A stretch of 64,000 nt of DNA from Nostoc sp. ATCC 53789 (lineage in GTDB: Bacteria; Cyanobacteriota; Cyanobacteriia; Cyanobacteriales; Nostocaceae), in the NCBI RefSeq assembly GCF_009873495.1, contig NZ_CP046703.1:1736001-1800000 (forward strand). Direction: 5' to 3'. Positions 16,122-25,522 of this stretch are shown here, in pieces. The notes under the pieces are model-generated. The model ran no database searches. It saw only the letters and a program-made list of their open reading frames with translations, and was not told the DNA's origin. Every line of letters begins with the position of its first letter. The stretch's first letter is position 1. A program made the translations under genes and the position numbers.

Positions 16122-17684
16122 TCAGCATCCACCTAAGCGAGAATTTGCAGTTATTACTTTGCCTTGATGTCCTACTTGGGTGCATTTTAACTGTGATTCT
16201 AAAGCATCAATCTTTCGTAAAAGCGACACTCCCCACACTATAGAAATCACCAACTTGATTGTCATACCCGCTAGCAAGAGTGTGACTATTGTGGAAGTTT
16301 TCTTTTGTTGAGCTAATCTTTTTTGTTGTTCTGCAAGTCGTGCTTCAACTTCTTTGGCACGTTCGGCTTCTAATGCTTGTTGCATTTCTCGCCGATCTAA
16401 TTCTTCACTAGCAGCTAAAAATCGATAATCTAAGTTGCTCAAGCTTTTGCCATGTGCCCAGGTTTGGGCATCAATCAAAGCTTGTCCGCGCAATAAGCGA
16501 GATTTATCATTTTCTTTTGAGGCTATCCACGCATTGAAGGTTTCATAGTAGGGGCGCAAGTAAGCTAATTTTTTTCCAACCCATTCTAAATTGAAAACTT
16601 CTTCATAAATTCGATTTTTAATTTGGAGAAAACCTTGCTTTTTAATCACCAAACCAGACAGCAATAGTTCTACTTGTTCTCGACTATCATCGGCTGCTAC
16701 TTCCACTCCTTGGAGGATTTGCTGATAAATTCCTAGCAATCTGGCGGCGATTTGTTCGTTTCTGAGGATGCGATCGCGAATTGTCCGCAAATGCTCTGGT
16801 TCATCTTGTGATTCCCATTGATCGATAATGTGCGATCGCACCACATTTTCTATCCAAAATTCTTCTGTGCCAGGGGGAATTTTTAACTTTCTACCCACAT
16901 CATCTTGAGATAGACTAACAAGTAACCGACACAGCTTTTGAGTCAGAAATGGTTGCCCTTTTGTCCAAGCTAATACTTCCTTTAAAACTTTTTGGGGATG
17001 ATTGTCTTTAATATCCAGTCCTAAAGATAGTGGTTGAGCTTCTTCAAATGTAAAACCATTTACTCGGATAGCTTTACCAAAATTAAACTTCGTAATGTGA
17101 TTTTGATATAAAATTAAGTCTGAAGGTGTAGCAACACCGAAAATTGCAAATGTAATCCGATCGTACTCTGAATCAATTGCTCGTTGGTTATAACAAAATC
17201 GAATCAAGCTAAAAAAGTCATCCACAGAGAAATCGAGACCGAGAATACTATCAATTTCATCAATAAAAATGAATAGCCTTTCGTTAGGAAACTGAACTAA
17301 CAGAATTTCTGAAATAAACCGACTGAGTTTCTGAGCCAAAGAAATATCATTTTTTTCTTGCCACCAAGTTTTTAAATTGACTTTTCCTAACAGTTTAAAG
17401 CCCAGCCATAAATCGCCTACAACTCCCTTATACCACTGTTCTGGAGTTATATTTTCGCAACCAATATTAGTCATATCAATGGTGACACATCTAAAGCCTT
17501 CTTGTTGCAAGCGATGCTTGGTTTTTACCATAAGTGAAGATTTGCCCATTTGCCTACTGCTTAGGATATAGCAAAATTCACCCTGCTTTAAGGCTTCGTA
17601 AAGTTCCACATCTGCTTTGCGCTCAACATAGCTAGGAGCGTCACTGGTTAAAGTGCCACCAACTTGATATCGATAACTGTTCAT
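16122..17684 (-). CDS. AAA-like (AAA_35) ATPase with C-terminal membrane helix
   Basis: A 520-residue protein. It begins with the family start [19 protein letters not shown], followed by Walker [14 protein letters not shown] (40-52) and Walker [12 protein letters not shown], then an ATPase lid region. Near the C-terminus is a charged coiled-coil stretch ([20 protein letters not shown]) and one hydrophobic helix ([20 protein letters not shown]). Many relatives continue into long WD40 propellers after this coiled coil and helix; here the protein ends about 30 residues later, so it may be a truncated or naturally short form. The role of the family is unknown; it is common in multicellular cyanobacteria and is treated as a STAND-like signalling ATPase. 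Confidence 0.8.
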   Translation of the reverse strand: MNSYRYQVGGTLTSDAPSYVERKADVELYEALKQGEFCYILSSRQMGKSSLMVKTKHRLQQEGFRCVTIDMTNIGCENITPEQWYKGVVGDLWLGFKLLGKVNLKTWWQEKNDISLAQKLSRFISEILLVQFPNERLFIFIDEIDSILGLDFSVDDFFSLIRFCYNQRAIDSEYDRITFAIFGVATPSDLILYQNHITKFNFGKAIRVNGFTFEEAQPLSLGLDIKDNHPQKVLKEVLAWTKGQPFLTQKLCRLLVSLSQDDVGRKLKIPPGTEEFWIENVVRSHIIDQWESQDEPEHLRTIRDRILRNEQIAARLLGIYQQILQGVEVAADDSREQVELLLSGLVIKKQGFLQIKNRIYEEVFNLEWVGKKLAYLRPYYETFNAWIASKENDKSRLLRGQALIDAQTWAHGKSLSNLDYRFLAASEELDRREMQQALEAERAKEVEARLAEQQKRLAQQKKTSTIVTLLLAGMTIKLVISIVWGVSLLRKIDALESQLKCTQVGHQGKVITANSRLGGC

Positions 17685-17811
17685 TTGATTTAAAATTTCA
17701 AATTAGTTCTCGTTCTTAATAAATAAATTTCTATCGTAACAATTGATAAAATTCATATTAAACCTCGTCTACCTTGAGAACCGTAGTTTTGTAAGTTGGG
17801 TACAGCGATCG

Positions 17812-17850
17812 CGTAACCCAACATAAATAAGGTGGTAATGTTGGGTTACG
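17812..17850. repeat. Foldback CGTAACCCAACAT / ATGTTGGGTTACG
   Basis: Perfect 13-bp arms at 17812-17824 and 17838-17850, within a larger region with GTTGGGTA and CACCCAACCTAC at its edges. This is a frequent dispersed repeat of cyanobacterial genomes. The 17685-17972 spacer contains nothing else I recognise. Confidence 0.85.
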
Positions 17851-17972
17851 TTTCACTCCACCCAACCTACATATATCTTTTAAAAAACTCTAGGTTTCAA
17901 CATAGATGAGGTTTAAGAACGAGAATTACTTATTTTGATTATTTATCTTTCAACAGTTTACCAGAACAATTA

Positions 17973-19358
17973 CTATCCTGAGTGCTTTCCAAGCTGTTGG
18001 CTAAAGTAAAGGCGATATAACTCACACATAACATGAGCTTGATTACCGTTGAGTTTAACCAAACCCATACTTTCTAGCTTGTAAGCAGCGATCGCGTCTA
18101 GCTCTACTTTTTCATCTGTTGCAATTACCTGTTGCATAGCTGACATTAATTTTGGGTCTTTTTGCAATAAGCTCAACAGTTCCCGTAAATGCTGACTGTA
18201 AATTCCCACTGGTGTAGATGCAGTTTCTAGTAATACTTCTAATGTCATTTCCTCCTGACATAGATGATAAAGCGCAAGGCTCACCAAATAAGGATGTCCT
18301 CCTACCATTGCTTGTAAGGGTGCAAGGCGTTTTGCCCCTTCGGAGTCGGCTGCACAATTTAGTCCATAAGACAATGCTAAATTCTGTACCTGATTGAGAG
18401 TCAATGGTGGGAGCGTAATTGTGATCCCAACATTGAAAGGCGATTGGTTAAGCTTTAGTGGAATATATATTTCTGTGGTGTGAACTACCACCATCCGTAG
18501 TTTTTGCCAGATTTGATCCTGCTTTGCTTGTTCGTGCCAAAATCGCAGCATTGGCAAAAAATCTTGGGCAATATTGGGATGTTCAAAAACTCGATGAACT
18601 TCATTCAAAGCCAAAACTAGAGGACTATTATCAATGTATTGCAGTAGATATGCTTCAAAATAGATTTTGCAGCTTACCTTGCTGCCCATTTCCGTATCCC
18701 AAAAATCATCTAGAGAGGGAAGGAGATTTAACTGTCTGCTGACATTGACACAAAACCAACGCAAAAATTTATCAAGAGAAGCAAAAACGTCTTGATCGGC
18801 TTCTTGAAAGTCCAAATAGACGATTTGATAACCTTGCTCTCTAGCATAAGCAATCATCCGATTGAGCAGTGAACTTTTTCCTGTCTTTCTAGGTGCTTTG
18901 ATTCGGATTAAGCAACCAGGGTATAAAATCTCGTTACAAACAAGTTCTTCCAGAGGAGGACGATTGATGTAAAGAGGAGAACCCAGTGGTACGGGGCCGC
19001 TAGGAAATTCAATTTTGCTTGCTGAAAATGAGTCTGGAGACACCATTTCTAAATTAGATTTTTCATTAAATTCTTGTTGGCTCTGATTTTCCCGATCGCC
19101 TATTTTTTCTTGTAGGTATTTCTTCAAGGCTAAATGCAGATTTTTTTTGGTTATTTTTTTTCCAAGTGCGATGGAAAGGTCTTGCCACAACTCAGAGCCA
19201 ACTTCTTTGATGTAATTGTCGCGGTAGCCTGATTCCTCTGCCATTTCACCATAAGTTTTGCCCAACCACGACTGAGACAGCACAAAGCACTGAATGGAAG
19301 CAAGAGGCTTGTCTTGCAGAATTGTTTCTACTGCTTGCAGAATATCTTCCACGGACAT
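17973..19358 (-). CDS. AAA-like ATPase with vWA-MoxR-associated N-terminal (HTH) domain
   Basis: A 461-residue protein. Residues 1-86 (VEDILQAVETILQDKPLASI ... WLGKTYGEMAEESGYRDNYI ... LWQDLS) match the N-terminal helix-turn-helix-like domain seen in vWA-MoxR-associated proteins and in many cyanobacterial STAND proteins. Residues from about 125 carry an AAA_35-type ATPase, with Walker A KAPRKTGKSSLLNRM at about 154-168 and a Walker B-like PLVLALNEVHRVF. A winged-helix-like end follows. No WD40 or effector domain is attached. The neighbouring gene at 16122 belongs to the same ATPase group, so the two may be related by duplication. A signalling or conflict role is likely from family context; the specific function is unknown. 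Confidence 0.78.
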   Translation of the reverse strand: MSVEDILQAVETILQDKPLASIQCFVLSQSWLGKTYGEMAEESGYRDNYIKEVGSELWQDLSIALGKKITKKNLHLALKKYLQEKIGDRENQSQQEFNEKSNLEMVSPDSFSASKIEFPSGPVPLGSPLYINRPPLEELVCNEILYPGCLIRIKAPRKTGKSSLLNRMIAYAREQGYQIVYLDFQEADQDVFASLDKFLRWFCVNVSRQLNLLPSLDDFWDTEMGSKVSCKIYFEAYLLQYIDNSPLVLALNEVHRVFEHPNIAQDFLPMLRFWHEQAKQDQIWQKLRMVVVHTTEIYIPLKLNQSPFNVGITITLPPLTLNQVQNLALSYGLNCAADSEGAKRLAPLQAMVGGHPYLVSLALYHLCQEEMTLEVLLETASTPVGIYSQHLRELLSLLQKDPKLMSAMQQVIATDEKVELDAIAAYKLESMGLVKLNGNQAHVMCELYRLYFSQQLGKHSG

Positions 19359-19491
19359 TAAAGTTTAAACAATTACTAGATATAGTTATCTATTTTGATC
19401 TATTAATAATATACAACCGAATAAATACTTAAAAAAAGAAAAATAAATTTCTAAGAATACAGTTTTTAAACTATAATTTAATATTGCTTAC

Positions 19492-19523
19492 TTAAAAAAT
19501 CTTGCTGATTTTTAAGCAAGATT
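19492..19523 (-). terminator. Rho-independent terminator of the O-methyltransferase gene
   Basis: Read on the minus strand, AATCTTGC pairs with GCAAGATT across a 10-base loop and is followed by a T-rich tail (TTTTAAG). It lies 57 bp after the stop of the gene at 19580. Confidence 0.7.
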
Positions 19524-19579
19524 AGGGAAAGTCAAGTATTAAACTAAGCGGATTTGGTTTTAGAAAAGTTAGAAAGACA

Positions 19580-20242
19580 TCACTTTTTCAGTGCCAGAGT
19601 CAAACCATCTGCGATCGCTACTAAACTCAGACTAACTCGCTGGTCTTGATGCAGCTTTTGATTAAAGGCACGAATCCTTTTAGTTCTATTATCCTGTACT
19701 TGGGGGTCGGCAACCCTGCCTGACCAGAGAACATTATCGATCACAATCAGTCCCCCCGATCGCACTAATTGCAGCGATCGCTCATAATAAGCATCATAGT
19801 TGCTCTTGTCTGCATCGATGAAAGCAAAATCAAAGGTTTCCGCCTCTCCCGTTGCCAATAACCGATCTAAAGTCTCCAAAGCTGGGGCAATGTGCAGTTG
19901 AATTTTATCTGCCACTCCAGCTTGCTGCCAATAACGCCGAGCGATCGTTGTAAATTCTTCACTCACATCACAAGCTACCACCTTCCCATCGCTCGGTAAC
20001 GCCAAGGCTACCACCAGGGAACTATAACCTGTAAATACCCCAACTTCCAAAGTTTTTTTCGCTCCCAGCAACTGCACCAGTAACGCCAAAAATTGCCCCT
20101 GTTCAGGAGCAATCTGCATTCTACCTACTGGATGCTGGGCTGTTTCTTGCCTCAATTGGGTTAAAATTTCTGGTTCTCGGAGAGAGACTGATAGTAAATA
20201 GTCATAAAGGTTTTGTTCGATTCCTAGTGTTTGAGTGGTCAT
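19580..20242 (-). CDS. Class I SAM-dependent O-methyltransferase
   Basis: A 220-residue soluble enzyme of the caffeoyl-CoA/catechol O-methyltransferase-like family (Methyltransf_3). The SAM-binding motif is TLEVGVFTGYSSLVVALAL (about 63-81), followed by VVACDVSEEF, and the metal/substrate region FIDADKSNYDAYYE with the later LIVIDNVLWSGRV and DNRTKRIRAFNQKL. Cyanobacterial relatives methylate hydroxyl groups of small phenolics in vitro; the native substrate is not known. Monocistronic, with a terminator at 19492. The start ATG at 20242 leaves a family-typical N-terminus. Confidence 0.9.
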   Translation of the reverse strand: MTTQTLGIEQNLYDYLLSVSLREPEILTQLRQETAQHPVGRMQIAPEQGQFLALLVQLLGAKKTLEVGVFTGYSSLVVALALPSDGKVVACDVSEEFTTIARRYWQQAGVADKIQLHIAPALETLDRLLATGEAETFDFAFIDADKSNYDAYYERSLQLVRSGGLIVIDNVLWSGRVADPQVQDNRTKRIRAFNQKLHQDQRVSLSLVAIADGLTLALKK

Positions 20243-20355
20243 AACGTGCGTTTTTCTTTTACCTAAATCTCACACACTAATTATCTGTTTTTTAGGCTTA
20301 AAGCCCTTACCAATGACAAATGAATCCCGGATTCCTGACGATACTGTAGGCAGAG

Positions 20356-20443
20356 GAGTGTGGGGAGTGTGCGGGGTCAGATTTCTTCCCCATCCTCCCA
20401 CACCTCCCACACTCCTTGATTTCTCACTTGTGAGAAATCAAGG
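20356..20443. repeat. Dispersed repeat with CCTTGATTTCTCAC palindrome (copy 1)
   Basis: A GTGTGGGGAGTGTGCGGG stretch, then CAGATTTCTTCCCCATCCTC, then a perfect palindrome with 14-bp arms (CCTTGATTTCTCAC-TT-GTGAGAAATCAAGG, 20414-20443). The same elements in the same order, inverted, occur at 26521-26637, and a diverged copy at 41127-41299. Confidence 0.8.
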
Positions 20444-20594
20444 AAATGACAGCCTTTGCCAGTTAGCTTTAATTGCGCCGACCGACTTATCGTAGGCATC
20501 TTCCCCTGGGAAGCGAAAGTGTACGCTCTAGTTTAATAGTGATACCGCTCAGTAAAAGATGATGTTAGGTCAGGTATGGTAAGCCAATCTGACC

Positions 20595-20696
20595 CAATAC
20601 TGCTCGGTTAAAGGGAAAAGGTTAAGGGCAAAAGGAATGAAAGGCACGATATATAAGGTTTTTCCCCTTTAACCTTTCCCCTTTAACCTTTTCCCT
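20595..20696. repeat. Purine/pyrimidine foldback starting CAATACTGCTCGGTTAA
   Basis: CAATACTGCTCGGTTAA (20595-20611) leads into AGGGAAAAGGTTAAGGG; about 35 bp later comes the complementary pyrimidine run CCCTTTAACCTTTCCCC...AACCTTTTCCCT. The same 17-mer begins the repeat at 41844, where its complement closes the repeat at 43123-43139. Nothing gene-like is seen in the rest of 20243-20885. Confidence 0.75.
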
Positions 20697-20885
20697 GCCC
20701 CCCGCCCCCTTGCCTCTTTTGACTCATCAGCTATGTAGATGGCAATAAACCAGCGCACAGATATTTTATATGTAGAGATATTGCATACCAAGGCTTTGCT
20801 TGAGTTACTTGCCTAAACCCTTCTAGAATTAAAACTATTGTAGGGAAATTGTATTAATAAACTTACTTTTATTGTGGGAGGTATG

Positions 20886-21824
20886 ATGAGCCGTCCAATA
20901 ATTCTTGGTATTGTCGGCGACAGCGCTGCTGGGAAAACAACACTAACGCGGGGAATCGCTCAGGCACTCGGCCCAGAAAATGTCACGATCATCTGTACAG
21001 ATGATTACCACCGTTACGATCGCCAACAACGTGCAGAAATTGGCATCACTGCCCTCCACCCGGACTGCAACCATCTGGATATTATGCAGCAACACCTGTC
21101 GCTGCTACGCACAGGGCAACCAATTCTTAAGCCAGTTTATAGCCATAAAACAGGGACATTTGAGGCACCTAAGTATATCAAGCCAAGTAAATTCGTCATT
21201 ATTGAAGGATTACTCGGTTATTCTACTCGTGCCGCCCGTGATTCTTACGATGTTAAAGTTTATCTTGCGCCTCCTGAAGAATTACGTGCTAAGTGGAAAG
21301 TCAAGCGAGATACGCAAAAGCGGGGCTACACACCTGAACAGGTGCTAGCAGAATTAGAAAAGCGCGAACCAGACTCATCACAGTTTATTCGTCCGCAACG
21401 GCAATGGTCTGATATAGTCATTAGTTTTTATCCACCAACTGATGAAGATGATGAAAGCAATGGACACCTAAATGTCCGATTGGTACTACGTCCGACAATT
21501 CCCCATCCAGATTTCACCGTAATTACCAATTCTAGTTATGGTAATTCTGACTCAGCGATTCGTCTTGGGCTAGACAGAGATATGAGTAAGCCTGTGGATG
21601 TCTTGGAAGTTGATGGTCATGCCACCTTAGAACAGGTGAATAAATTAGAGCATATTATTTGTTCTGATATGCCCCATCTCCGAAATCTTTGCGATCGCGA
21701 AAGTAATCCTGAACTGGGTAAAATTGCTGGTACAACTGGAGAGACATTGCAAAGTTACCCCCTAGCTCTCACCCAGCTAATCATTACCTACCACATGCTC
21801 AAAGCAACGCAAATTTATCAATAA
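20886..21824 (+). CDS. Phosphoribulokinase paralogue lacking the P-loop redox cysteine
   Basis: A phosphoribulokinase-family enzyme of about 313 residues (ATP + ribulose 5-phosphate to ribulose 1,5-bisphosphate in characterised members). The start is taken at the ATG 20886, preceded by GGGAGG at 20876-20881; a GTG at 20874 and an ATG at 20883 are in frame. P-loop GDSAAGKTT; the family segment TDDYHRYDRQQRAEIGITAL with nucleotide/sugar-binding residues; then FVIIEGLLGY and RDTQKRGYTPEQVLAELEKREPD. Photosynthetic PRKs usually have GDSGCGKS, where the Cys takes part in thioredoxin/CP12 redox control; here it is Ala. The other N-terminal Cys (IICTDDYH) is kept. Probably a second, light-independent or differently regulated kinase rather than the Calvin-cycle enzyme. 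Confidence 0.82.
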   Translation: MSRPIILGIVGDSAAGKTTLTRGIAQALGPENVTIICTDDYHRYDRQQRAEIGITALHPDCNHLDIMQQHLSLLRTGQPILKPVYSHKTGTFEAPKYIKPSKFVIIEGLLGYSTRAARDSYDVKVYLAPPEELRAKWKVKRDTQKRGYTPEQVLAELEKREPDSSQFIRPQRQWSDIVISFYPPTDEDDESNGHLNVRLVLRPTIPHPDFTVITNSSYGNSDSAIRLGLDRDMSKPVDVLEVDGHATLEQVNKLEHIICSDMPHLRNLCDRESNPELGKIAGTTGETLQSYPLALTQLIITYHMLKATQIYQ

Positions 21825-21929
21825 TCAGGGAAGATGGAGGGGTTTTGCGAGTTTGCGATCGCGTATAGTGTTGGGCTGTTGAATTATGCGATCGCACTAT
21901 ACTTATGCTACTCAAACTTTAGATATTGC

Positions 21930-22502
21930 TCATGATTGTGGCTTGACGGGGGCTTGCAGCAGTTCAATATCTCTAATCTCAAGAATGCCACTACTCTCAA
22001 ATTGCACACTAATTTGAACTTTGGCAGCATCGGCTTCTTTTTTAAAATGGGCACGCGCTTCGTAAGACTTAAAATTTTCCGTTGGTGAAACTCCTGTAGA
22101 CCATGAAGTTGTTCTCATTTCACCCCATTGTCCTGGTCTATGTAAACCTAAACTCACTTTAATTGGTTTTTCTGTGTCTAGCGCTTTCGCGTTAAATTGA
22201 CAAGCAAGAACACACTCTTGGACATCGGGCGATGCAACTTCAAACAAGATGACATTTCGCAAAGGATCTGTACTAATCATTAACTGCTGAGTATTGTCGT
22301 CATAGGCTTCAATTCGCCAGCTTTCTCCGACAATTGCAATACCTCCCCTTGTCACTGTGGAATCGGCAGGTGTGAATCGACGAATCAGCACAAATGGCTC
22401 TGTGGGTTCAGGAATGCCGAAGCGCTTTTGCAAATCGTTACCGACTTCTTGAATTTTAGAGTCAATGAAACCTTTGAGATTGTTGAATATATCGTCAAAC
22501 AT
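21930..22502 (-). CDS. Conserved hypothetical protein, 190 aa
   Basis: I do not recognise a named domain. The first ~35 residues are an amphipathic helix-rich start (MFDDIFNNLKGFIDSKIQEV ... RFGIPEP), followed by a β-rich region (IAIVGESWRIEAYDDNTQQL, VILFEVASPDVQECVLACQF), suggestive of a carbohydrate-binding-like or jelly-roll fold. There is no signal peptide or membrane helix, so probably cytoplasmic. It has a good length, normal codon use and a HIP1 site just upstream (22503-22511). Standalone gene on the minus strand, divergent from radC. Confidence 0.7.
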   Translation of the reverse strand: MFDDIFNNLKGFIDSKIQEVGNDLQKRFGIPEPTEPFVLIRRFTPADSTVTRGGIAIVGESWRIEAYDDNTQQLMISTDPLRNVILFEVASPDVQECVLACQFNAKALDTEKPIKVSLGLHRPGQWGEMRTTSWSTGVSPTENFKSYEARAHFKKEADAAKVQISVQFESSGILEIRDIELLQAPVKPQS

Positions 22503-22671
22503 AGCGATCGCCCTAAATCATATTATTTTTAGTATTCCCTTTGAAAGTTGCCAATGAAATTACCTATCTAAACTAACCAAGGTTAAAGATTTTCTCAAAT
22601 AAAGATGATTTGGGAAGTAAACAAGGGATAACTAAGGATAGTTTGATGCATGGTGACGATTTTCTTAGTTT

Positions 22672-23403
22672 ATGACCTATTGCCTTAGAATTGCCGACCT
22701 ACCTACAAATGAGCGTCCGCGTGAGCGATTAATGACGCATGGTGCCAAAATTTTAGCCACAGCAGAGTTAATCGCAATTCTTCTAGGCACTGGTCAAGGC
22801 CCAGGAAAACTATCTGCTGTGGGTTTGGGACAATTTATTTTGAGCGAATTAGGCAAACACCAACGCGATCCTTTGGCGGTTTTGCGGGAAGTTAGCCCCG
22901 CAGAGTTGATGCTAATTTCTGGTGTTGGCCCGGCCAAGGCAACAAGTATATTAGCAGCAATTGAATTAGGCAAACGCGCTTTTCAATCTCGACCGAATGA
23001 CGGAACATTGATTGATAGCCCACTTGCTGCTGCTGCTACCCTTAGCCAAGATTTGATGTGGCAGGCACAAGAACGTTTTGCAGTGGTGTTATTAGATGTT
23101 AAGAATCGCTTGCTAGGTACGCAAGTAATTACCATTGGCACAGCAACCGAAACCTTAGCTTCTCCCCGTGATATTTTCCGGGAAGTTATTCGTCAAGGTG
23201 CAACGCGGGTAATAGTTGCCCACAATCACCCTTCTGGGAACCTTGAACCTAGCCATGAAGATATAGAATTGACGCGCCAGTTGTTAGCAGGGGCACAGCT
23301 TTTGGGGATTCCGGTACTAGATCATCTGATTTTGGGTAATGGCAATCATCAGAGTTTACGGGAAATAACAACTTTGTGGGATGAACATCCGCAAGGGGAT
23401 TAG
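22672..23403 (+). CDS. radC: RadC family JAMM-domain protein
   Basis: A 243-residue RadC. The N-terminal UPF0758 part ([20 protein letters not shown], then a helix-hairpin-helix-like [20 protein letters not shown]) precedes the JAMM/MPN+ metalloprotease-like domain with the zinc ligands in [16 protein letters not shown]. Although named for DNA repair, the biochemical function of RadC is unsettled; members are linked to recombination and mobile elements. Start ATG at 22672. The gene converges with the antiporter gene at 23427, with only 23 bp between the stops. Confidence 0.93.
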   Translation: MTYCLRIADLPTNERPRERLMTHGAKILATAELIAILLGTGQGPGKLSAVGLGQFILSELGKHQRDPLAVLREVSPAELMLISGVGPAKATSILAAIELGKRAFQSRPNDGTLIDSPLAAAATLSQDLMWQAQERFAVVLLDVKNRLLGTQVITIGTATETLASPRDIFREVIRQGATRVIVAHNHPSGNLEPSHEDIELTRQLLAGAQLLGIPVLDHLILGNGNHQSLREITTLWDEHPQGD

Positions 23404-23426
23404 TAGAAAAAGCAGGGAGCCTCAAT

Positions 23427-24974
23427 CTACAAAACATCCTCAAGCATAGATGCTAATTCTTTATTTAACCGACCAGACTTAACAAATTCTGCATAAGTAT
23501 CTGCTTCAATTGCCAGCAGTTCTCCTCGGAATTGTTCTGTTGTAAAACTCTGAAGATTGGGATATTCATCCTGTAATTTGTCAATTTTTGACCGTAAATC
23601 TGCAAGTTCACTTTTGATTAGTGTCTCCTGATAACGGCGAAACTCTGGGTCGATGCCGGGGCGTTTGTCTGCCTGGAGGTGTTGCAAAACGCGTTCTAAG
23701 GCAATATGACGGGCAACTAATTCTAAATATTCCTCACGTAAGGGTGCATCACCTAGCAAATTGAGTTTTTCCAACAAAGGTTTGATGGTCAATCCTTGAA
23801 CAAGTAGAGTAAATAAAACTACTCCAAACACCGTTGCAATAATTTTTTCTCGCTCTGGCAGTATAGTCGATACACTCAATGCCAGGGCAATGGAAACGGA
23901 ACCACGTAACCCGCCCCACCATAAGATAGTTTGTTCTGGTAAAGAAATGTCCGATTTGGTGATGCTAGTACTCAATTTGCTGAGAATCAAAAGAGCAACT
24001 GCCCGCATCAAAATCATTGCTGCCACTGTCACTATAATGATTTGCAAGTTTTCGCCCAAACTAGCAAAGCGTATTTGGTCGCCAATCAACAAGAAGACAA
24101 TGGAGTTAACAAAGAACGCCAAAAATTCCCAAAATTCGGAGACAATAATCCGGGTGCGGGGATTCATGCCGATACGAGAGCCAAAGTTGCCTAAAATCAA
24201 ACCTGTGGTGACAACTCCAATTACCCCAGAACCGCCTAAGTCTTCAATAATCAGGTAAGTGGCGTAAGCGGAAACTAGGGTTAAGGATTGTTCTACTAAG
24301 GGCAAATCGAAGCGCTGGGTGAGGTAAGAAATACCAAATCCAATGAAAGCCCCCACCCCTACACCGATGCCAACAACTGTAAATAACTGCACTAAAATTG
24401 GTTGTAATTCCAATTCGGCAGTTCCCAAAGATAAGGCCACCACAAAACCAAAGGCAACTACAGCCATACCATCATTGAATAAGCTTTCGCCTTCCATTAA
24501 AGTGACAAGACGACTATCTACGCCCAGTTCACGAAACAAAGCGGTGACAGAAACAGGATCGGTTGCAGACAGGCTAGCTGCGATGAGTAAAGCTGTAGTT
24601 AGAGAAATACCAATGAATTGATTAAGAGCGATCGCTACCCCGGCGATCGCAATTAACACCCCGAACACTGCATACAAGCAAATCGGCACTAAATCCCGCT
24701 TCAGTTCTGACCATTTCAAATTCCATGCAGCTTCAAACAACAGGGGTGGTAAAAAAATGAACAAAATTAATTCCGGGGAAAGGGTTACTAAACGGACATC
24801 AACAAACGCCAAACCTAACCCGACAATCACCAGTAGCAAGGTATAAGGGATATTCCGAAACCAGCTAAATACCTGCGGTAGTGTCGCCACACCTAAAGAT
24901 ACTGAAAGTACCAACAGAAACTGCTTAAGATTATTTGTAATGACTTCCTCGGCGATCGCTGATTCAAGCACCAT
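23427..24974 (-). CDS. CPA1-type Na+/H+ antiporter
   Basis: A 515-residue integral membrane protein with 12-13 hydrophobic helices in residues 20-410 and a cytoplasmic tail of about 100 residues. Key CPA1 features are the ASLSATDPVSVTALFRELGV segment with the membrane aspartate, LMEGESLFNDGMAVVAF, and a later GGLRGSVSIALALS. It exchanges monovalent cations for protons at the plasma or thylakoid membrane. It lies near a second CPA1 antiporter (26658) and a DUF389 protein (25523), forming an ion-homeostasis neighbourhood, but it is on the opposite strand from those two. Confidence 0.92.
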   Translation of the reverse strand: MVLESAIAEEVITNNLKQFLLVLSVSLGVATLPQVFSWFRNIPYTLLLVIVGLGLAFVDVRLVTLSPELILFIFLPPLLFEAAWNLKWSELKRDLVPICLYAVFGVLIAIAGVAIALNQFIGISLTTALLIAASLSATDPVSVTALFRELGVDSRLVTLMEGESLFNDGMAVVAFGFVVALSLGTAELELQPILVQLFTVVGIGVGVGAFIGFGISYLTQRFDLPLVEQSLTLVSAYATYLIIEDLGGSGVIGVVTTGLILGNFGSRIGMNPRTRIIVSEFWEFLAFFVNSIVFLLIGDQIRFASLGENLQIIIVTVAAMILMRAVALLILSKLSTSITKSDISLPEQTILWWGGLRGSVSIALALSVSTILPEREKIIATVFGVVLFTLLVQGLTIKPLLEKLNLLGDAPLREEYLELVARHIALERVLQHLQADKRPGIDPEFRRYQETLIKSELADLRSKIDKLQDEYPNLQSFTTEQFRGELLAIEADTYAEFVKSGRLNKELASMLEDVL

Positions 24975-25085
24975 AAGTAAATTCCTGGTATAGTTTTACA
25001 TTTATCGAAACAGAATTCTGACTTCTGAATTCTTCTTCAACATCATCTGACTATTTTCAGATGACACCTGTTCAATGGGAAACTT

Positions 25086-25210
25086 TAACGGGTCGCGGAA
25101 GTCCCCATCTTCTCTGCGTTCGCGCAGCGTGTCGCAGACAGACGCTTACGCGAACAAGGTATTCCTAAGATGGGGATTGTGAGCGGGTGATGTTCGCGGA
25201 GCGTCACGAA
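25086..25210. repeat. Interspersed repeats with TTCGCGCAGCG / GCTTACGCGAA motifs
   Basis: CCCCATCTT (about 25103) pairs with AAGATGGGG (about 25168) across a loop containing the common Nostoc short repeat TCTGCGTTCGCGCAGCGTG...GACGCTTACGCGAAC. A further TGTTCGCGGAGCGTCACGAA unit follows near 25190. Noncoding. The whole spacer 24975-25522 holds only this and the IS relic at 25365. Confidence 0.65.
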
Positions 25211-25364
25211 GTGAGGATTGATCTGGAATTGATTTAAAAAATAAGTAAAAACAAATTCCAGATGTATGACGAATCACCAATTCTTGTAAACTAAGTATTA
25301 TCATCTTGACCATCAATGCCATAAGCGAAAACCAAGCTAACAGGTATATGTTGCAAGAAAAAGA

Positions 25365-25490
25365 TTTGGGTCTTGGGAACCAGGACTCCTGCCCTTGGAG
25401 GGAATGTAAGACTTTCTAGTACTACGAAGTTCTGGAGGCTATTCCTGATGAATTGGGAAGCCCCGTCCGTCTTACGGTGGGGTAGTTCAC
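25365..25490 (+). mobile_element. Relic right end of an IS200/IS605-type element (with ωRNA-like segment)
   Basis: The stretch runs from a GGGTCTTGGGAACC-like segment through GGAGGGAATGTAAGACTTTC, CTATTCCTGATGAATTGGG and a terminal hairpin CCCCGTCCGTCTTACGGTGGGG to GTAGTTCAC at 25482-25490. This order is typical of the 3' end of tnpB-bearing IS605-family elements of cyanobacteria, including the guide-RNA (ωRNA) scaffold and the subterminal right-end hairpin. No tnpA or tnpB coding sequence remains upstream, so it is a remnant. The DUF389 gene starts 33 bp downstream. Confidence 0.6.
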
Positions 25491-25522
25491 TTAGACATAA
25501 CCGAGCATTCAGGAGGAAGGTC

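Noticed and set aside
25373..25522. N-terminal extension of the DUF389 protein
   Set aside because: The codons lie in the IS605-type relic; AGGAGG at 25511 marks a later TTG start.
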